A program made the translations under genes and the position numbers. Positions 53,170-62,732 of a DNA stretch of 64,000 nt are shown here, in pieces; position 1 is the stretch's first letter; every line of letters starts with the position of its first letter. The DNA is from Oscillospiraceae bacterium. Its GTDB lineage: Bacteria > Bacillota > Clostridia > UMGS1810. The stretch covers positions 1-64,000 of the forward strand of contig SVJU01000004.1 in assembly GCA_015068825.1 (NCBI GenBank). The letters are read 5' to 3'. Under the pieces are notes generated by a model. The model was not told the origin of the DNA, did not search any database, and was given only the letters and a program-made list of their open reading frames with translations.

Positions 53170-55383
53170 TCAACTTTTACCAATCAGTTTTTCGTATAGG
53201 CCCGAAAATCTTTGCATTTTTTTGTTATTATCAACCATCTTCTTTATGATGTTTTCACTTCCTACAAGCACAACAACATCCTTTGCTCTTGTTACAGCCG
53301 TATAAAAAAGATTTCGGTTTACAAGCATATACGGACCATCATAAACAGGAATAATAACTATTTTAAATTCACTTCCCTGACTTTTATGAACAGTTATTGC
53401 ATACGCAAGGTCAAGCTCCTCAAGGTCTTTAAAATCATATTTTACACATCTGTCATCCATCATAACGCTAACTGTTTTAAAAGTATGATTTATAGACAGA
53501 ATATACCCCACATCCCCGTTAAAAACTCCGGTTCCTTCTTCGGATGTATTTATATCAACCCATTTTATATCGTAATTGTTTTTATTCTGCATAACTTTGT
53601 CGCCTTCGCGAAAAATTATGTCACCATATTCTTTCTGGGCTTTTTTCTCATCAAACGGATTTATTGCCTCCTGCAAAATATTATTAAGATTAAATATTCC
53701 TGCAATTCCCTTTTTGCAAGGCGAGAGCACCTGAATATCAAACTTGTCCACACCGTATTTTTCGGGAAGCTTTTGCGCACAAAGCGAAATTATATAATCC
53801 GCACCTTTTTTTGCATCTGGCAGATTTGCAAAAAAGAAGTCAGTATCCTTTCCGTTTGAAACAGGCATTACACCACTATTGATTTTATGGGCATTTACAA
53901 CAATCATACTCTTTTTTGCCTGACGGAAAATCTCGGTAAGATATGTTACATTTATCCTTTCGCTTTTAATTATATCGGATAAAACATTGCCTGCACCAAC
54001 AGACGGAAGCTGATTAACATCGCCTACAAGTATCAGCCTTTTTCCCGAATCAACCGCTTTTAAAAGATTTTGCATAAGCATAATGTCAACCATTGACATT
54101 TCATCTACAATAATAACATCCTCCGAAAGCGGATTTTCTTCATCAACGCAAAAAGTTAAAACCTCTTCGCCGCCCTCATAACCTGCTCCTAAAAGCCTGT
54201 GAATAGTTTTTGCTTCCATATTGCAAATTTGTGACATTCTTTTGGCAGCGCGCCCTGTAGGAGCAGTTAATACAACCTTTAACCCACGCATTTTAAAAAT
54301 TTCTATAATGGTGTTTATAATAGTGGTTTTTCCTGTTCCGGGACCACCTGTTATAACACTGACACCGTTTTTTATTGCATTAATAACAGCATTTTTCTGG
54401 TTTTCGGCAAGACTTATATTTTCTGATTTTTCTACCCTTTCAATCTGTTTATTAAGTTCAGATATATTTTCTTCAAAAGTTATATGAGAGATAAGTTTTA
54501 GCTTTTTTGCTACATATCTTTCTGCATTATAATATAAAAAGTAATAAATTCTTTCTTCATTATCAATCGTTTCACTTATAAAAGCTCCCTGATATATAAG
54601 TGATTCTACTGCAAACACAATATCTATCATATCTACGCCCAAAAGCTCTGATGCCATTTTGCAAAGCATATCTTTTGGAATATAGGTATGTCCAAAAAGT
54701 GTGTTTTCTCTTAAAACATAAAGCGTGCCTGATTTTATTCTGTTTTTATTTTTAAAATCAAATCCCATGGTAAGAGCAATTTTATCGGCAGTTTTAAACC
54801 CTATTCCGTCGATTTCGTCGCATAAAACATACGGATTTTGTTTTATAAAATCAACTGCATCCGATCCAAGCTTTTTATATATTTTAACTGCAAGATTAAC
54901 CGATACCGAATATTTTTGCAAAAACATTATGAGCATTGATGCACCCATTTGCTCAACATAGCTTTGATTTATTGTTACCGCTTTTGATGCACTGATACCC
55001 TTTATCTCAGCAAGCTTTAACGGGTGGTTTTCTATAATTTCGAGTGATTTTTCACCAAATTTTTCTACTATTTTTTTAGCAGTTGCTTCTCTTATTCCCT
55101 TAATTATACCGCTTGATAAATATTTTAAAATAGAATCTTTGCTTTGAGGAATACATTTTTCATACATTTCAATTTTAAACTGCTCACCGTAAACAGAATG
55201 ATTTACCCATTTGCCTGATATTTTTATTTTTTCACCTTTTGAAACAGACGGAATGTATCCAACAGCAGTAAACATAATATCTTCGGTTTCAAATTCCAAA
55301 ACCTTGTAGCTATTGTCTTCGTTATTATAAATTATTTCTACAACTTCACCAACATACTCTTCCAGATTAGGTCCGCTTGTCAT
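53170..55383 (-). CDS. recD2: RecD2-type ATP-dependent DNA helicase
   Basis: 737 residues. An N-terminal OB-like part, tandem helix-hairpin-helix regions (KYLSSGIIKGIREATAKKIV, LAEIKGISASKAVTI), then a superfamily 1B helicase: Walker A ITGGPGTGKTTIINTI, Walker B IIVDEMSMVDIML, GDVNQLPSVGAGNVL, and the C-terminal AITVHKSQGSEFKIVIIPV. Not linked to recB or recC, as for all RecD2. Involved in replication-fork and mismatch processing. Reads into comF. Confidence 0.94.
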   Translation of the reverse strand: MTSGPNLEEYVGEVVEIIYNNEDNSYKVLEFETEDIMFTAVGYIPSVSKGEKIKISGKWVNHSVYGEQFKIEMYEKCIPQSKDSILKYLSSGIIKGIREATAKKIVEKFGEKSLEIIENHPLKLAEIKGISASKAVTINQSYVEQMGASMLIMFLQKYSVSVNLAVKIYKKLGSDAVDFIKQNPYVLCDEIDGIGFKTADKIALTMGFDFKNKNRIKSGTLYVLRENTLFGHTYIPKDMLCKMASELLGVDMIDIVFAVESLIYQGAFISETIDNEERIYYFLYYNAERYVAKKLKLISHITFEENISELNKQIERVEKSENISLAENQKNAVINAIKNGVSVITGGPGTGKTTIINTIIEIFKMRGLKVVLTAPTGRAAKRMSQICNMEAKTIHRLLGAGYEGGEEVLTFCVDEENPLSEDVIIVDEMSMVDIMLMQNLLKAVDSGKRLILVGDVNQLPSVGAGNVLSDIIKSERINVTYLTEIFRQAKKSMIVVNAHKINSGVMPVSNGKDTDFFFANLPDAKKGADYIISLCAQKLPEKYGVDKFDIQVLSPCKKGIAGIFNLNNILQEAINPFDEKKAQKEYGDIIFREGDKVMQNKNNYDIKWVDINTSEEGTGVFNGDVGYILSINHTFKTVSVMMDDRCVKYDFKDLEELDLAYAITVHKSQGSEFKIVIIPVYDGPYMLVNRNLFYTAVTRAKDVVVLVGSENIIKKMVDNNKKMQRFSGLYEKLIGKS

Positions 55384-55415
55384 TTTATCAAATCCTTAAA
55401 ACAATCTTATTTAAA

Positions 55416-55444
55416 ATTATAACTTTTTTATGGTACAAAGTCAA
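55416..55444 (-). promoter_or_regulatory. Sigma-A promoter of recD2-comF
   Basis: Minus strand TTGACT at 55439-55444, 17-nt spacer, TATAAT at 55416-55421. Its -35 box is 5 bp from that of the divergent trmB promoter. Confidence 0.85.
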
Positions 55445-55449
55445 CAATA

Positions 55450-55478
55450 TTGACTTTTTTTAAGACTGATGATATACT
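55450..55478 (+). promoter_or_regulatory. Sigma-A promoter of trmB
   Basis: TTGACT at 55450-55455, 17-nt spacer ending TGA, TATACT at 55473-55478. Back-to-back with the recD2 promoter in an AAAGTCAA-n-TTGACTTT palindrome. Confidence 0.85.
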
Positions 55479-55510
55479 TTTTTTAAGCTTCAAAGAAAGG
55501 ACTTTTAACA

Positions 55511-56146
55511 ATGAGAATGAGAAAAAAGAAGCACAGAGAAGAAAGACTTTCAGAGTGCAGTGCTTATTTTATAGACGATTTTTCGCTTATTAAAGATGAT
55601 ATTAAAAATGTATTTGACAACAATAATCCTATATATCTTGAAATAGGATGCGGAAAAGGAAGATTTATAACCGAAACAGCATCCCTTAACCCTGATATTA
55701 ATTTTATTGCAGCAGAAAAAAACCTTGATGTTCTTGTTCTTGCTGCCGAAAAAGTAAAAAATGCAAATCTTAAAAATGTTAAGTTTATAGCCATTGATGC
55801 AACCATTTTTGAAGAATTTAACACAAAAACCAAATTTGACAGAATTTATATTAATTTTTGCGATCCATGGAAGAAAAAGCGTCAGGCAAAAAGAAGACTT
55901 ACACATGAAAGGTTTTTAAGCATTTACAAAAATATATTAAGCGAAAATGGTGAAATTCATTTTAAAACCGACAATGTAGATTTATTTGAATTTTCGCTTA
56001 ACTCTTTTTCAGATTATGGTTTGCGGCTTAAAAACATTACACTTAATCTTCATCAAAGTGATTTTGAGGGCAATGTTATGACTGAATACGAAGAGCTTTT
56101 TTCAAAAAAAGGTCAGCCAATTTACAGGTGCGAAGCAAAATTTTAA
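55511..56146 (+). CDS. trmB: tRNA (guanine-46-N7)-methyltransferase
   Basis: 211 residues, MRMRKKKHREERLSE, SAM-binding region YLEIGCGKGRFITETASLNP, and the family signature YINFCDPWKKKRQAKRRLTH. It makes m7G46 in the variable loop of tRNAs. AAAGGA lies upstream. Confidence 0.95.
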   Translation: MRMRKKKHREERLSECSAYFIDDFSLIKDDIKNVFDNNNPIYLEIGCGKGRFITETASLNPDINFIAAEKNLDVLVLAAEKVKNANLKNVKFIAIDATIFEEFNTKTKFDRIYINFCDPWKKKRQAKRRLTHERFLSIYKNILSENGEIHFKTDNVDLFEFSLNSFSDYGLRLKNITLNLHQSDFEGNVMTEYEELFSKKGQPIYRCEAKF

Positions 56147-56170
56147 TTATATATAATGGAGTTGATTTAA

Positions 56171-56575
56171 ATGTCAGATTTTTTAGACAAAGTATTAACA
56201 GGAATAAACAAAGGTGTGTCGTCAGTTAAAGGCACTTCTGAAACACTTATGAAAAAAGCAAGAATTAATGCTGATATTAAAGAAAGCGAAGACGAAAAGC
56301 TAAAGCTTTATCAAAGCCTCGGAATTAAAATTTATAATATGTATATGTCAAAAGAAACCGATTTTGCCGACGAAATTAATGAATACTGCGAGGCTGTTAC
56401 AAAAAAAATTGCTCAGATAAAAGCACTTCACAAAAAACTTGATGAAATAAATGGCGATAATCAAAGTAAGTTTATTACACCCGATGAAACTTACACCGAA
56501 TGTGAATGTGGATATAAAAACTCCCCTGATGCAAAATTCTGCGCAAAATGCGGCATAAAATTAAAAGAAGAATAA
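56171..56575 (+). CDS. Zinc-ribbon protein with helical N-terminus
   Basis: 134 residues, not recognised by name. The first 95 residues are helical and coiled-coil-like (KKARINADIKESEDEKLKLY, VTKKIAQIKALHKKLDEING); the end is a double-CxxC-type zinc ribbon, TECECGYKNSPDAKFCAKCG. Proteins of this plan are common and often membrane- or complex-associated in Firmicutes. It follows trmB by 24 nt in the same unit. Confidence 0.75.
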   Translation: MSDFLDKVLTGINKGVSSVKGTSETLMKKARINADIKESEDEKLKLYQSLGIKIYNMYMSKETDFADEINEYCEAVTKKIAQIKALHKKLDEINGDNQSKFITPDETYTECECGYKNSPDAKFCAKCGIKLKEE

Positions 56576-56580
56576 TTACA

Positions 56581-56609
56581 AAAAAGACGGTCAATATGAC
56601 CGTCTTTTT
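56581..56609. terminator. Bidirectional terminator between the zinc-ribbon gene and recG
   Basis: AAAAAGACGGTCA-ATA-TGACCGTCTTTTT: perfect 13-bp stem with T-runs in both directions, overlapping the recG stop codon. Confidence 0.92.
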
Positions 56610-58680
56610 AATTGAATATATCATTTCCGTCAAACTTTTCAAACAAAGCTTTTATCCTCATATAAATAAGCCTGTTTTTTTCTTTTTTTAAGTTTGGATC
56701 ATCTTTTAATATTTCCATACATAAGCCTTGCGCATCTTTTAAAATTTCTATATCTGTAAACAGGTTTGCAATTTTAAGTTCAGGAAGTCCGTGTTGCTTT
56801 GTACCAAAAAATTCTCCAAATCCTCTTAATTCCAAATCTTTTTTTGCAATTTCAAAGCCATCGGATGATTTTGTCATAATATCCATTCTTTGCCTTGTTT
56901 CGTCACCTTTGACATTACAAAACAAAATGCAATATGATTTATAATCTCCTCTTCCTACTCTTCCTCTAAGCTGATGAAGCTGAGAAAGGCCAAAACGCTC
57001 GGCATTTTCTATAACCATAACGGTTGCATTCGGCACATCAACTCCAACCTCAATAACGGTTGTAGAAACTAAAATATCAACATCGCCATTTTTGAAGCTT
57101 TGCATAATTTCATCTTTTTGATTTGCCTTCATCTTACCGTGCAAAAGAGCAACCTTTCTGTTTGGAAAAACCCTATTCTTAAGGTTTTCAAACATTTTTT
57201 CGCTTGACATTACATCAAGGCTTTCGCTGTCTTCAACAAGAGGGCAAACAATATATGCCTGCCTTCCGCTTGCTATTTCTTTTTCCACAAAAGAATATGC
57301 CCGTTGTCTGTAAGAATCGTTTACACAAAAAGTATCTATTTTTTGCCTGCCCTTTGGCATTGCATTTACTATTGAAATATCAAGGTCGCCATAAAGAATA
57401 AGCGCAAGTGTTCTTGGAATTGGTGTTGCACTCATAACAAGCACATTACACGCATCCGCCTTTGATGAAAGCTTTGCTCTTTGATTTACACCAAAACGAT
57501 GTTGTTCATCTGTAACCGCTAAAATTAAATTTTTAAACTTAACATTATCACGAATTATTGCGTGCGTACCTATAACAACATCAAATTCACCGTTTTCTAT
57601 TTTTTCATAAAGCTTGTTTTTGCCTTTTGTTGCACTTGTTAAAAGACAAATTTTAACTTCATCGCCAAACATATGTTTTAAATTCTCATAATGCTGATTT
57701 GCAAGTATTTCGGTTGGTGCCATAAATGCCGACTGATAGTTGTTTTTTGCACACACATAAATTGCTGATGCGGCAATTACCGTTTTTCCGCTTCCAACAT
57801 CGCCCTGAACAAGCCTGTTTCCCGGCTTTTTCTTTTTTAGATCAAACATTACCTCGTCTATTGTTCTTTTTTGTGCATCTGTTAATGCAAAAGGAAGCTT
57901 ACTTTCAAACTCATCTTTATATGAAATATCGTCTATTACCGGACAAACCTTTTCTTCTCTGTTTCTTCGCAAATACAAAAGCGACATTTGAAGTATAAAA
58001 AGCTCTTCGAAAATAAGACGATTTTTAGCTTTTTTAAGTTCCTGCATATCGGTTGGAGAGTGCATTTGCCTTATTGAATAATCAAGCGAAGGCAAAAAAT
58101 ATCGCTCTCTTGTTTCGTCATCAAAAATATCGCGGAAAACATCAATCTTTGCAAGTGCATTCTCAATAGTATCCGACAAAAACTTTTGTGTGATGCCTTT
58201 TGTAAGATGATACACAGGTGCAATTTTTAGCGTTGATTTAGTATTATCCGCCTTTTCCATTAATATAAGCTCAAATTCCAGCCTGCCAAAATTTCTTTCT
58301 GCCTTTCCGTAAAAAACATATTCCTCGCCATAATCAATTTTAACAGGATACTTTGGATTTGCAAACCATTTAACAAAAATTACGCCTGTGCCATCATTAA
58401 CTAAAAGAGAGCACAGGGCAATATTAGACTTTATTCGTTTTTGCATAAGCTTATTAAGGGGAGAAGCCTTAAAACAACACTTTTCCCCTTCTTTAATATC
58501 ACAGATTTTAAAAATAAGGCGTCTGTCCTCATAATCCTTTGGGAAGTTGTAAGCAAGGTCCCAGATATTATAAAGCGACAGCTTATTAAGCATAATTTTT
58601 CTCTTTTCGCCAACGCCTTTTACATAGGCAACTTCGGTGTTTAAGGTGTTTATGTAGTTTTTAAAATCCAAAACATACAC
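56608..58680 (-). CDS. recG: ATP-dependent DNA helicase RecG
   Basis: 690 residues. N-terminal wedge domain, then Walker A VQGDVGSGKTVIAASA, DEQHRFGVNQRA (Walker B), TATPIPRTLALILYGDLD after VMSA, and the C-terminal motifs VGVDVPNATVMVIENAERFG, LHQLRGRVGRG and GFGEFFGTKQHG. It remodels stalled replication forks and branched DNA. Last gene of the operon. Confidence 0.97.
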   Translation of the reverse strand: MYVLDFKNYINTLNTEVAYVKGVGEKRKIMLNKLSLYNIWDLAYNFPKDYEDRRLIFKICDIKEGEKCCFKASPLNKLMQKRIKSNIALCSLLVNDGTGVIFVKWFANPKYPVKIDYGEEYVFYGKAERNFGRLEFELILMEKADNTKSTLKIAPVYHLTKGITQKFLSDTIENALAKIDVFRDIFDDETRERYFLPSLDYSIRQMHSPTDMQELKKAKNRLIFEELFILQMSLLYLRRNREEKVCPVIDDISYKDEFESKLPFALTDAQKRTIDEVMFDLKKKKPGNRLVQGDVGSGKTVIAASAIYVCAKNNYQSAFMAPTEILANQHYENLKHMFGDEVKICLLTSATKGKNKLYEKIENGEFDVVIGTHAIIRDNVKFKNLILAVTDEQHRFGVNQRAKLSSKADACNVLVMSATPIPRTLALILYGDLDISIVNAMPKGRQKIDTFCVNDSYRQRAYSFVEKEIASGRQAYIVCPLVEDSESLDVMSSEKMFENLKNRVFPNRKVALLHGKMKANQKDEIMQSFKNGDVDILVSTTVIEVGVDVPNATVMVIENAERFGLSQLHQLRGRVGRGDYKSYCILFCNVKGDETRQRMDIMTKSSDGFEIAKKDLELRGFGEFFGTKQHGLPELKIANLFTDIEILKDAQGLCMEILKDDPNLKKEKNRLIYMRIKALFEKFDGNDIFN

Positions 58681-58684
58681 TCCC

Positions 58685-60301
58685 TTATTCTGCCGAAGCT
58701 ATATACTGATAAACAGGCTGACCGCCATGTGTTACAGTAATGTCGCAGTCCTCATATTCTTCCAAAAGAGCATTTTTAAGCTTACTTTCTTCTTCTTTTG
58801 TTACTTCTTCTCCGCAAAAAACTGTAATAACGGCTGTATCGTCATCAGCAATTTTTTCAATTGAAGATAAAAGCACATCATAAGGTTTTTGACCTGTAAA
58901 AGAAATTTTACCGTCTATAATAGATAAAATATCGCCTGTTTTAATTTCAAGACCATCAAGATTTGTATCGCGCACAGCGGTTGTAACCTGAACACATTTT
59001 ACACCGCTTATAACATCGCACATTTCTTCTTTGTTTTCTTCAACAGATGCATCTTCATCGTAAACCAGAATTGCACTTATTGCCTGTGGAATACTCTTTG
59101 TAGGAATTACCACAACATTTCTGTCTGATAATTTTTGCGCCTGCTCTGCAGCAAGAATAATGTTTTTATTATTCGGAAAAACATAAACATTTCTTGCATT
59201 TACGCTTTCAATTGCCGCTAAAATATCATCGGTACTCGGGTTCATTGTCTGACCGCCTTCGATGATATGGTCAACCCCCAAATCCAGAAATGTCTTTTTA
59301 ATTCCTTCACCCACAGACACGCAAATCATTGCATTTTCTTTTTCTGCCTGTTTTTTATCAGCCTGTGAAATAACTTTTTCATCGTGCTGATATTTCATAT
59401 TATCTATTTTGATGTTTATAAGCTCACCAAGTCTTAATGCCTCGCCAAGAACAAGGTTAGGTGTGTTTGTGTGAATATGAACTTTAACAACATCGTCATC
59501 ATCTATAACAAGCATACAGTCGCCATAGTATTCAATAGTTGATTTAAATTTGAATACATCCACATTTTTTGCTTTTTTATTAATTAAAAACTCTGTGCAG
59601 TATTTAAACTTAATATCAGCTTCAACTTCTGTGGTCTGAACAGCGGTTGTAAGCGGAACTTCATCATCTGAAAGCTCAATTATGCTATCTTCTTTAAGTG
59701 CATATAAAGCACCTTCTAAAATGCACACCAAACCTTTTCCGCCTGCATCTACAACACCAGCCTGCTTAAGCTGTGGTAATATAAACTGTGTTTTTGCAAG
59801 AGAATTATTTGCTTCTTCAACAATTTTTTCAAAAAACTCTATAATATCAATATCGGCAGACGCATTTTTTAGTGCAAATTCCGCTGTTTCTCTTGCAACA
59901 GTTAAAATAGTACCTTCGGTTGGCTTCATAACTGCACCGTAAGCAGTATCCGAAGCTGATTTTAAAGCATTTGCCAAATCAAAAGCATCAATTTCCTGTT
60001 TGTTTTTTATACCTTTATTGACACCTCTTATAAGTTGTGACAAAATAACACCCGAGTTACCTCTTGCACCCCTTAAAGTTGCATTTGCCAGAATTTTTGA
60101 AAGTTCATAAATATTCTTATCGCTATTAGCCGATATCTCTTTTTTAGCCGCAGATATAGTAAGCGACATATTTGTGCCTGTATCACCATCGGGAACAGGG
60201 AAAACATTAAGGTTATCAACAATGCTTTTCTGATTGCAAAGATTGTTGGCACCTGATATAATCATATCGGCAAACTTTTTGCCGTTAATTTGTTTTATCA
60301 T
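58685..60301 (-). CDS. fakA: DAK2-domain fatty-acid-kinase-like protein
   Basis: 538 residues. DAK2 domain with NVFPVPDGDTGTNMSLT and LRGARGNSGVILSQLIRG, then a middle domain and a C-terminal region with FPNNKNIILAAEQAQKL and VIPTKSIPQAISAILVYDED. FakA (YloV) phosphorylates fatty acids presented by a FakB (DegV) protein. The neighbour asp23/yloU is the same as in Bacillus and Staphylococcus. The ATG at 60301 is 7 nt after AAGGAG. Confidence 0.88.
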   Translation of the reverse strand: MIKQINGKKFADMIISGANNLCNQKSIVDNLNVFPVPDGDTGTNMSLTISAAKKEISANSDKNIYELSKILANATLRGARGNSGVILSQLIRGVNKGIKNKQEIDAFDLANALKSASDTAYGAVMKPTEGTILTVARETAEFALKNASADIDIIEFFEKIVEEANNSLAKTQFILPQLKQAGVVDAGGKGLVCILEGALYALKEDSIIELSDDEVPLTTAVQTTEVEADIKFKYCTEFLINKKAKNVDVFKFKSTIEYYGDCMLVIDDDDVVKVHIHTNTPNLVLGEALRLGELINIKIDNMKYQHDEKVISQADKKQAEKENAMICVSVGEGIKKTFLDLGVDHIIEGGQTMNPSTDDILAAIESVNARNVYVFPNNKNIILAAEQAQKLSDRNVVVIPTKSIPQAISAILVYDEDASVEENKEEMCDVISGVKCVQVTTAVRDTNLDGLEIKTGDILSIIDGKISFTGQKPYDVLLSSIEKIADDDTAVITVFCGEEVTKEEESKLKNALLEEYEDCDITVTHGGQPVYQYIASAE

Positions 60302-60305
60302 TTTA

Positions 60306-60671
60306 TTACTCCTTATTTTGCAATCTGAAGCCTTCAACAAACACATCAACTTTAGATACTTCCATACCTGTTATGTTTGTTATGTGATATTTTACATTAC
60401 TCATAACATTTGTGCTTACAGCATTAATATTCACACCGTAATCCACAATAATGTGCATATCAATTGCCAATTTATCTTCTTCACAATAAACTTTAATTCC
60501 CTTTGTTAAACTGTCTTTTTTAAGTAAGTTTGCAATTTCGTCTTTTTTAGAGCGGTATGCCATACCAACAACACCATAGCAGCCACTGGCAACAATTCCT
60601 GCAGCCTTTGCTATAACATCAAGACTTATAAGTACATCACCTTTTGCAAGCTTTGTGCAAATTATTTCCAC
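60306..60671 (-). CDS. yloU: Asp23/Gls24-family envelope stress protein
   Basis: 121 residues: GDVLISLDVIAKAAGIVASG, YGVVGMAYRSKKDE and VYCEEDKLAIDMHIIVDYGV fit the Asp23 family. These small proteins sit at the membrane in some Firmicutes; function is poorly known. Adjacent to fakA (4 nt between) as elsewhere. Confidence 0.88.
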   Translation of the reverse strand: MEIICTKLAKGDVLISLDVIAKAAGIVASGCYGVVGMAYRSKKDEIANLLKKDSLTKGIKVYCEEDKLAIDMHIIVDYGVNINAVSTNVMSNVKYHITNITGMEVSKVDVFVEGFRLQNKE

Positions 60672-60682
60672 AAAAGCACCTC

Positions 60683-62713
60683 CTAAATATTAATAATGTT
60701 TGCTTTTTTATTTAAAACCTCTTTTTCTCTTACCTGACAGGTAGATATAATAACCTGATTTTTATGTGAATAATCATCAAGGAACGAAAGAACCTTTAAA
60801 AGGCGCTTTTCGTCATAGCGAATAAACGCATCATCCAAGAATACAGGAAGATTTTTTTCGCCTACAAGTTCTATTATACCAAATCTTACAGAAAAATACA
60901 ACTGGTCAAGTGTACCTTCCGATAAAATTTCCTGATTAGTGTAACCAGCATCTTTTTTAATGTGCGCAAAAAAGTCTTCATCGAGAAGCAAATCTTCATA
61001 CTTTCCGCCCGTTAAAGACGAAAAAATCTTTCCTACTTTTTTTGTAAGAAGCGGAGCAAAATTATTTCTTTGCTCATTTAACGCAAGATCAAATATATTT
61101 TTTGCTTCATTTAAAACTTCAAGTTCTTCTTTTCTTTCTTTCAACAAAATGCGGGCATTTTCAAGTTCATCCGATATTTTTACTATATCCGATGCCGCAT
61201 CTTTTTTCATTTTAAGCTCAAGCTCTAAATTTGAAAATGCCATTTTAAGTTCAGAAAGCTCTTTTGAAGCATTTAAAAGATTTTTTTCAATTTCATAAAG
61301 CGGCAAATTGCTTATTGAATTTTTTATATCTTCAATAATTTCATCTCCACTTTTTTTCTCTTCCTTAAATTCATCAACTATTTCTTTTGTTACTTTTTCC
61401 AGTTCTTTTTTGCATGTGCAAACTTCACTGTTTATCACATCCACCTTTGAATTTAAGGCACTGATATTTGCAAGATACTGTGTATATTCATTTTTTAGTG
61501 AAATATATTCTTCTTTACCCGAAAGCTTAACTTCAGATAAAAATTTCGATATTAACGAACTGTTTTCCTCTTTTTGCCTGATAATGTCATCTTTTTCAGT
61601 TTTTGTTAATGCTATTTTTTTATTCACAAAATAAAAAAACAAAAACGAAAATATAACACCTGAAATACCAATCAAAGATAAATACGGACTAACAAAAAGC
61701 AAAACAGCAGTAGCTAATGCAAAAGCCATTAAAAGTGCAACCGACATTTTTTTCTTTGAGAAAAGATTTTTTTCTCTTTCTTCAATAACAATAAGCTTTG
61801 TATCAAATTTAGAAAAATCCTCACCCGCCAGAAAATCTTTTTCTTCATCAATGGTTACATTTTTAATGTTTTCAAATTTTTCGCCATCAAGAGCCAAAAT
61901 TTGATTCTGGCAATTCAAAAGATTGTTTTGCGCTCTTTCAAGCCTTTGTTCACAATCCAAAAGCTTTATTCTATGCTCATTTTTCTTTGCAAGTATTTTT
62001 TTATTTAAAAGAGAATTGTATTCATCTTGTTTTATGGTTATTTGTTTTTTAATCTCATCTTTTCTATTTTCGATAAGCAATAATTTTTCGCTGTTTTCTC
62101 TGGCAAAAAATAATTTGTTGTTCAAATCTGAAATTTTTTCTTCAAGATTTGGGATAAATGCATTTTTTCTTCTTGCTGAAGTATAATTTGCAATATCATC
62201 CTCTATTTTTTTCAAAATATCTTTTTGCGATACATTTTCATCACCGCTAAGTGTCATGTTTGAAAGCTTTGTGGTTATCTCTCCGTCATCACCCGAAACC
62301 TTAACATGAGCATCATATAAAAACAATGTATTTAAAAAGGTTGTTTCACTCATCAGAAAAAGATTCTGACCTATATTCTGTTCAAATTCAGGACTCATTC
62401 TCTCGCCTGTTGTTTTATTGAAAACCTGAACCTGTTTTGCCTTTGTAAGCTTTGAATTTCTTGAAATTTCGTACTGGACATCTCCGTCTGTAACTGTAAT
62501 ACTTCCATTCATAGGCTCACCTGACAAAGGGATATATTTTTTAAAATCATTTTTTCTGTTTGCAATTCCGTAAAATATAAATTTTATAAATGCCAGAATT
62601 GTAGATTTCCCCGACTCATTTTCACCGTATAAAACATTAAGTCCGTTTTCGAAGGTGATTTCTTTATCACAAAAAGCACCAAAGCTTATTATATTAAGTT
62701 TGTTTATATACAA
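60683..62713 (-). CDS. YhaN/SbcC-like ATPase with a membrane hairpin
   Basis: 676 residues. Walker A YGENESGKSTILAFIKF near residue 32; a long coiled-coil middle broken by two hydrophobic segments at about 325-370 (MSVALLMAFALATAVLLFV and LIGISGVIFSFLFFYFV); C-terminal ABC signature ILSEGTLDQLYFSVRF and Walker B LPVFLDDAFIRYDEKRL. Rad50/SbcC family ATPases work with an SbcD/Mre11 nuclease, encoded next to it. The central membrane pair, in place of a zinc hook, is the YhaN arrangement of Bacillus. Role in DNA repair is inferred. Confidence 0.85.
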   Translation of the reverse strand: MYINKLNIISFGAFCDKEITFENGLNVLYGENESGKSTILAFIKFIFYGIANRKNDFKKYIPLSGEPMNGSITVTDGDVQYEISRNSKLTKAKQVQVFNKTTGERMSPEFEQNIGQNLFLMSETTFLNTLFLYDAHVKVSGDDGEITTKLSNMTLSGDENVSQKDILKKIEDDIANYTSARRKNAFIPNLEEKISDLNNKLFFARENSEKLLLIENRKDEIKKQITIKQDEYNSLLNKKILAKKNEHRIKLLDCEQRLERAQNNLLNCQNQILALDGEKFENIKNVTIDEEKDFLAGEDFSKFDTKLIVIEEREKNLFSKKKMSVALLMAFALATAVLLFVSPYLSLIGISGVIFSFLFFYFVNKKIALTKTEKDDIIRQKEENSSLISKFLSEVKLSGKEEYISLKNEYTQYLANISALNSKVDVINSEVCTCKKELEKVTKEIVDEFKEEKKSGDEIIEDIKNSISNLPLYEIEKNLLNASKELSELKMAFSNLELELKMKKDAASDIVKISDELENARILLKERKEELEVLNEAKNIFDLALNEQRNNFAPLLTKKVGKIFSSLTGGKYEDLLLDEDFFAHIKKDAGYTNQEILSEGTLDQLYFSVRFGIIELVGEKNLPVFLDDAFIRYDEKRLLKVLSFLDDYSHKNQVIISTCQVREKEVLNKKANIINI

Positions 62714-62732
62714 TTAATCACCGCCCAAACAC

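Noticed and set aside
53212-53859. A 215-codon plus-strand frame opposite recD2
   Set aside because: Exactly antisense to conserved helicase sequence, rich in Ile/Tyr/Phe/Cys as expected for the complement of AT-rich coding DNA, with no ribosome binding site.
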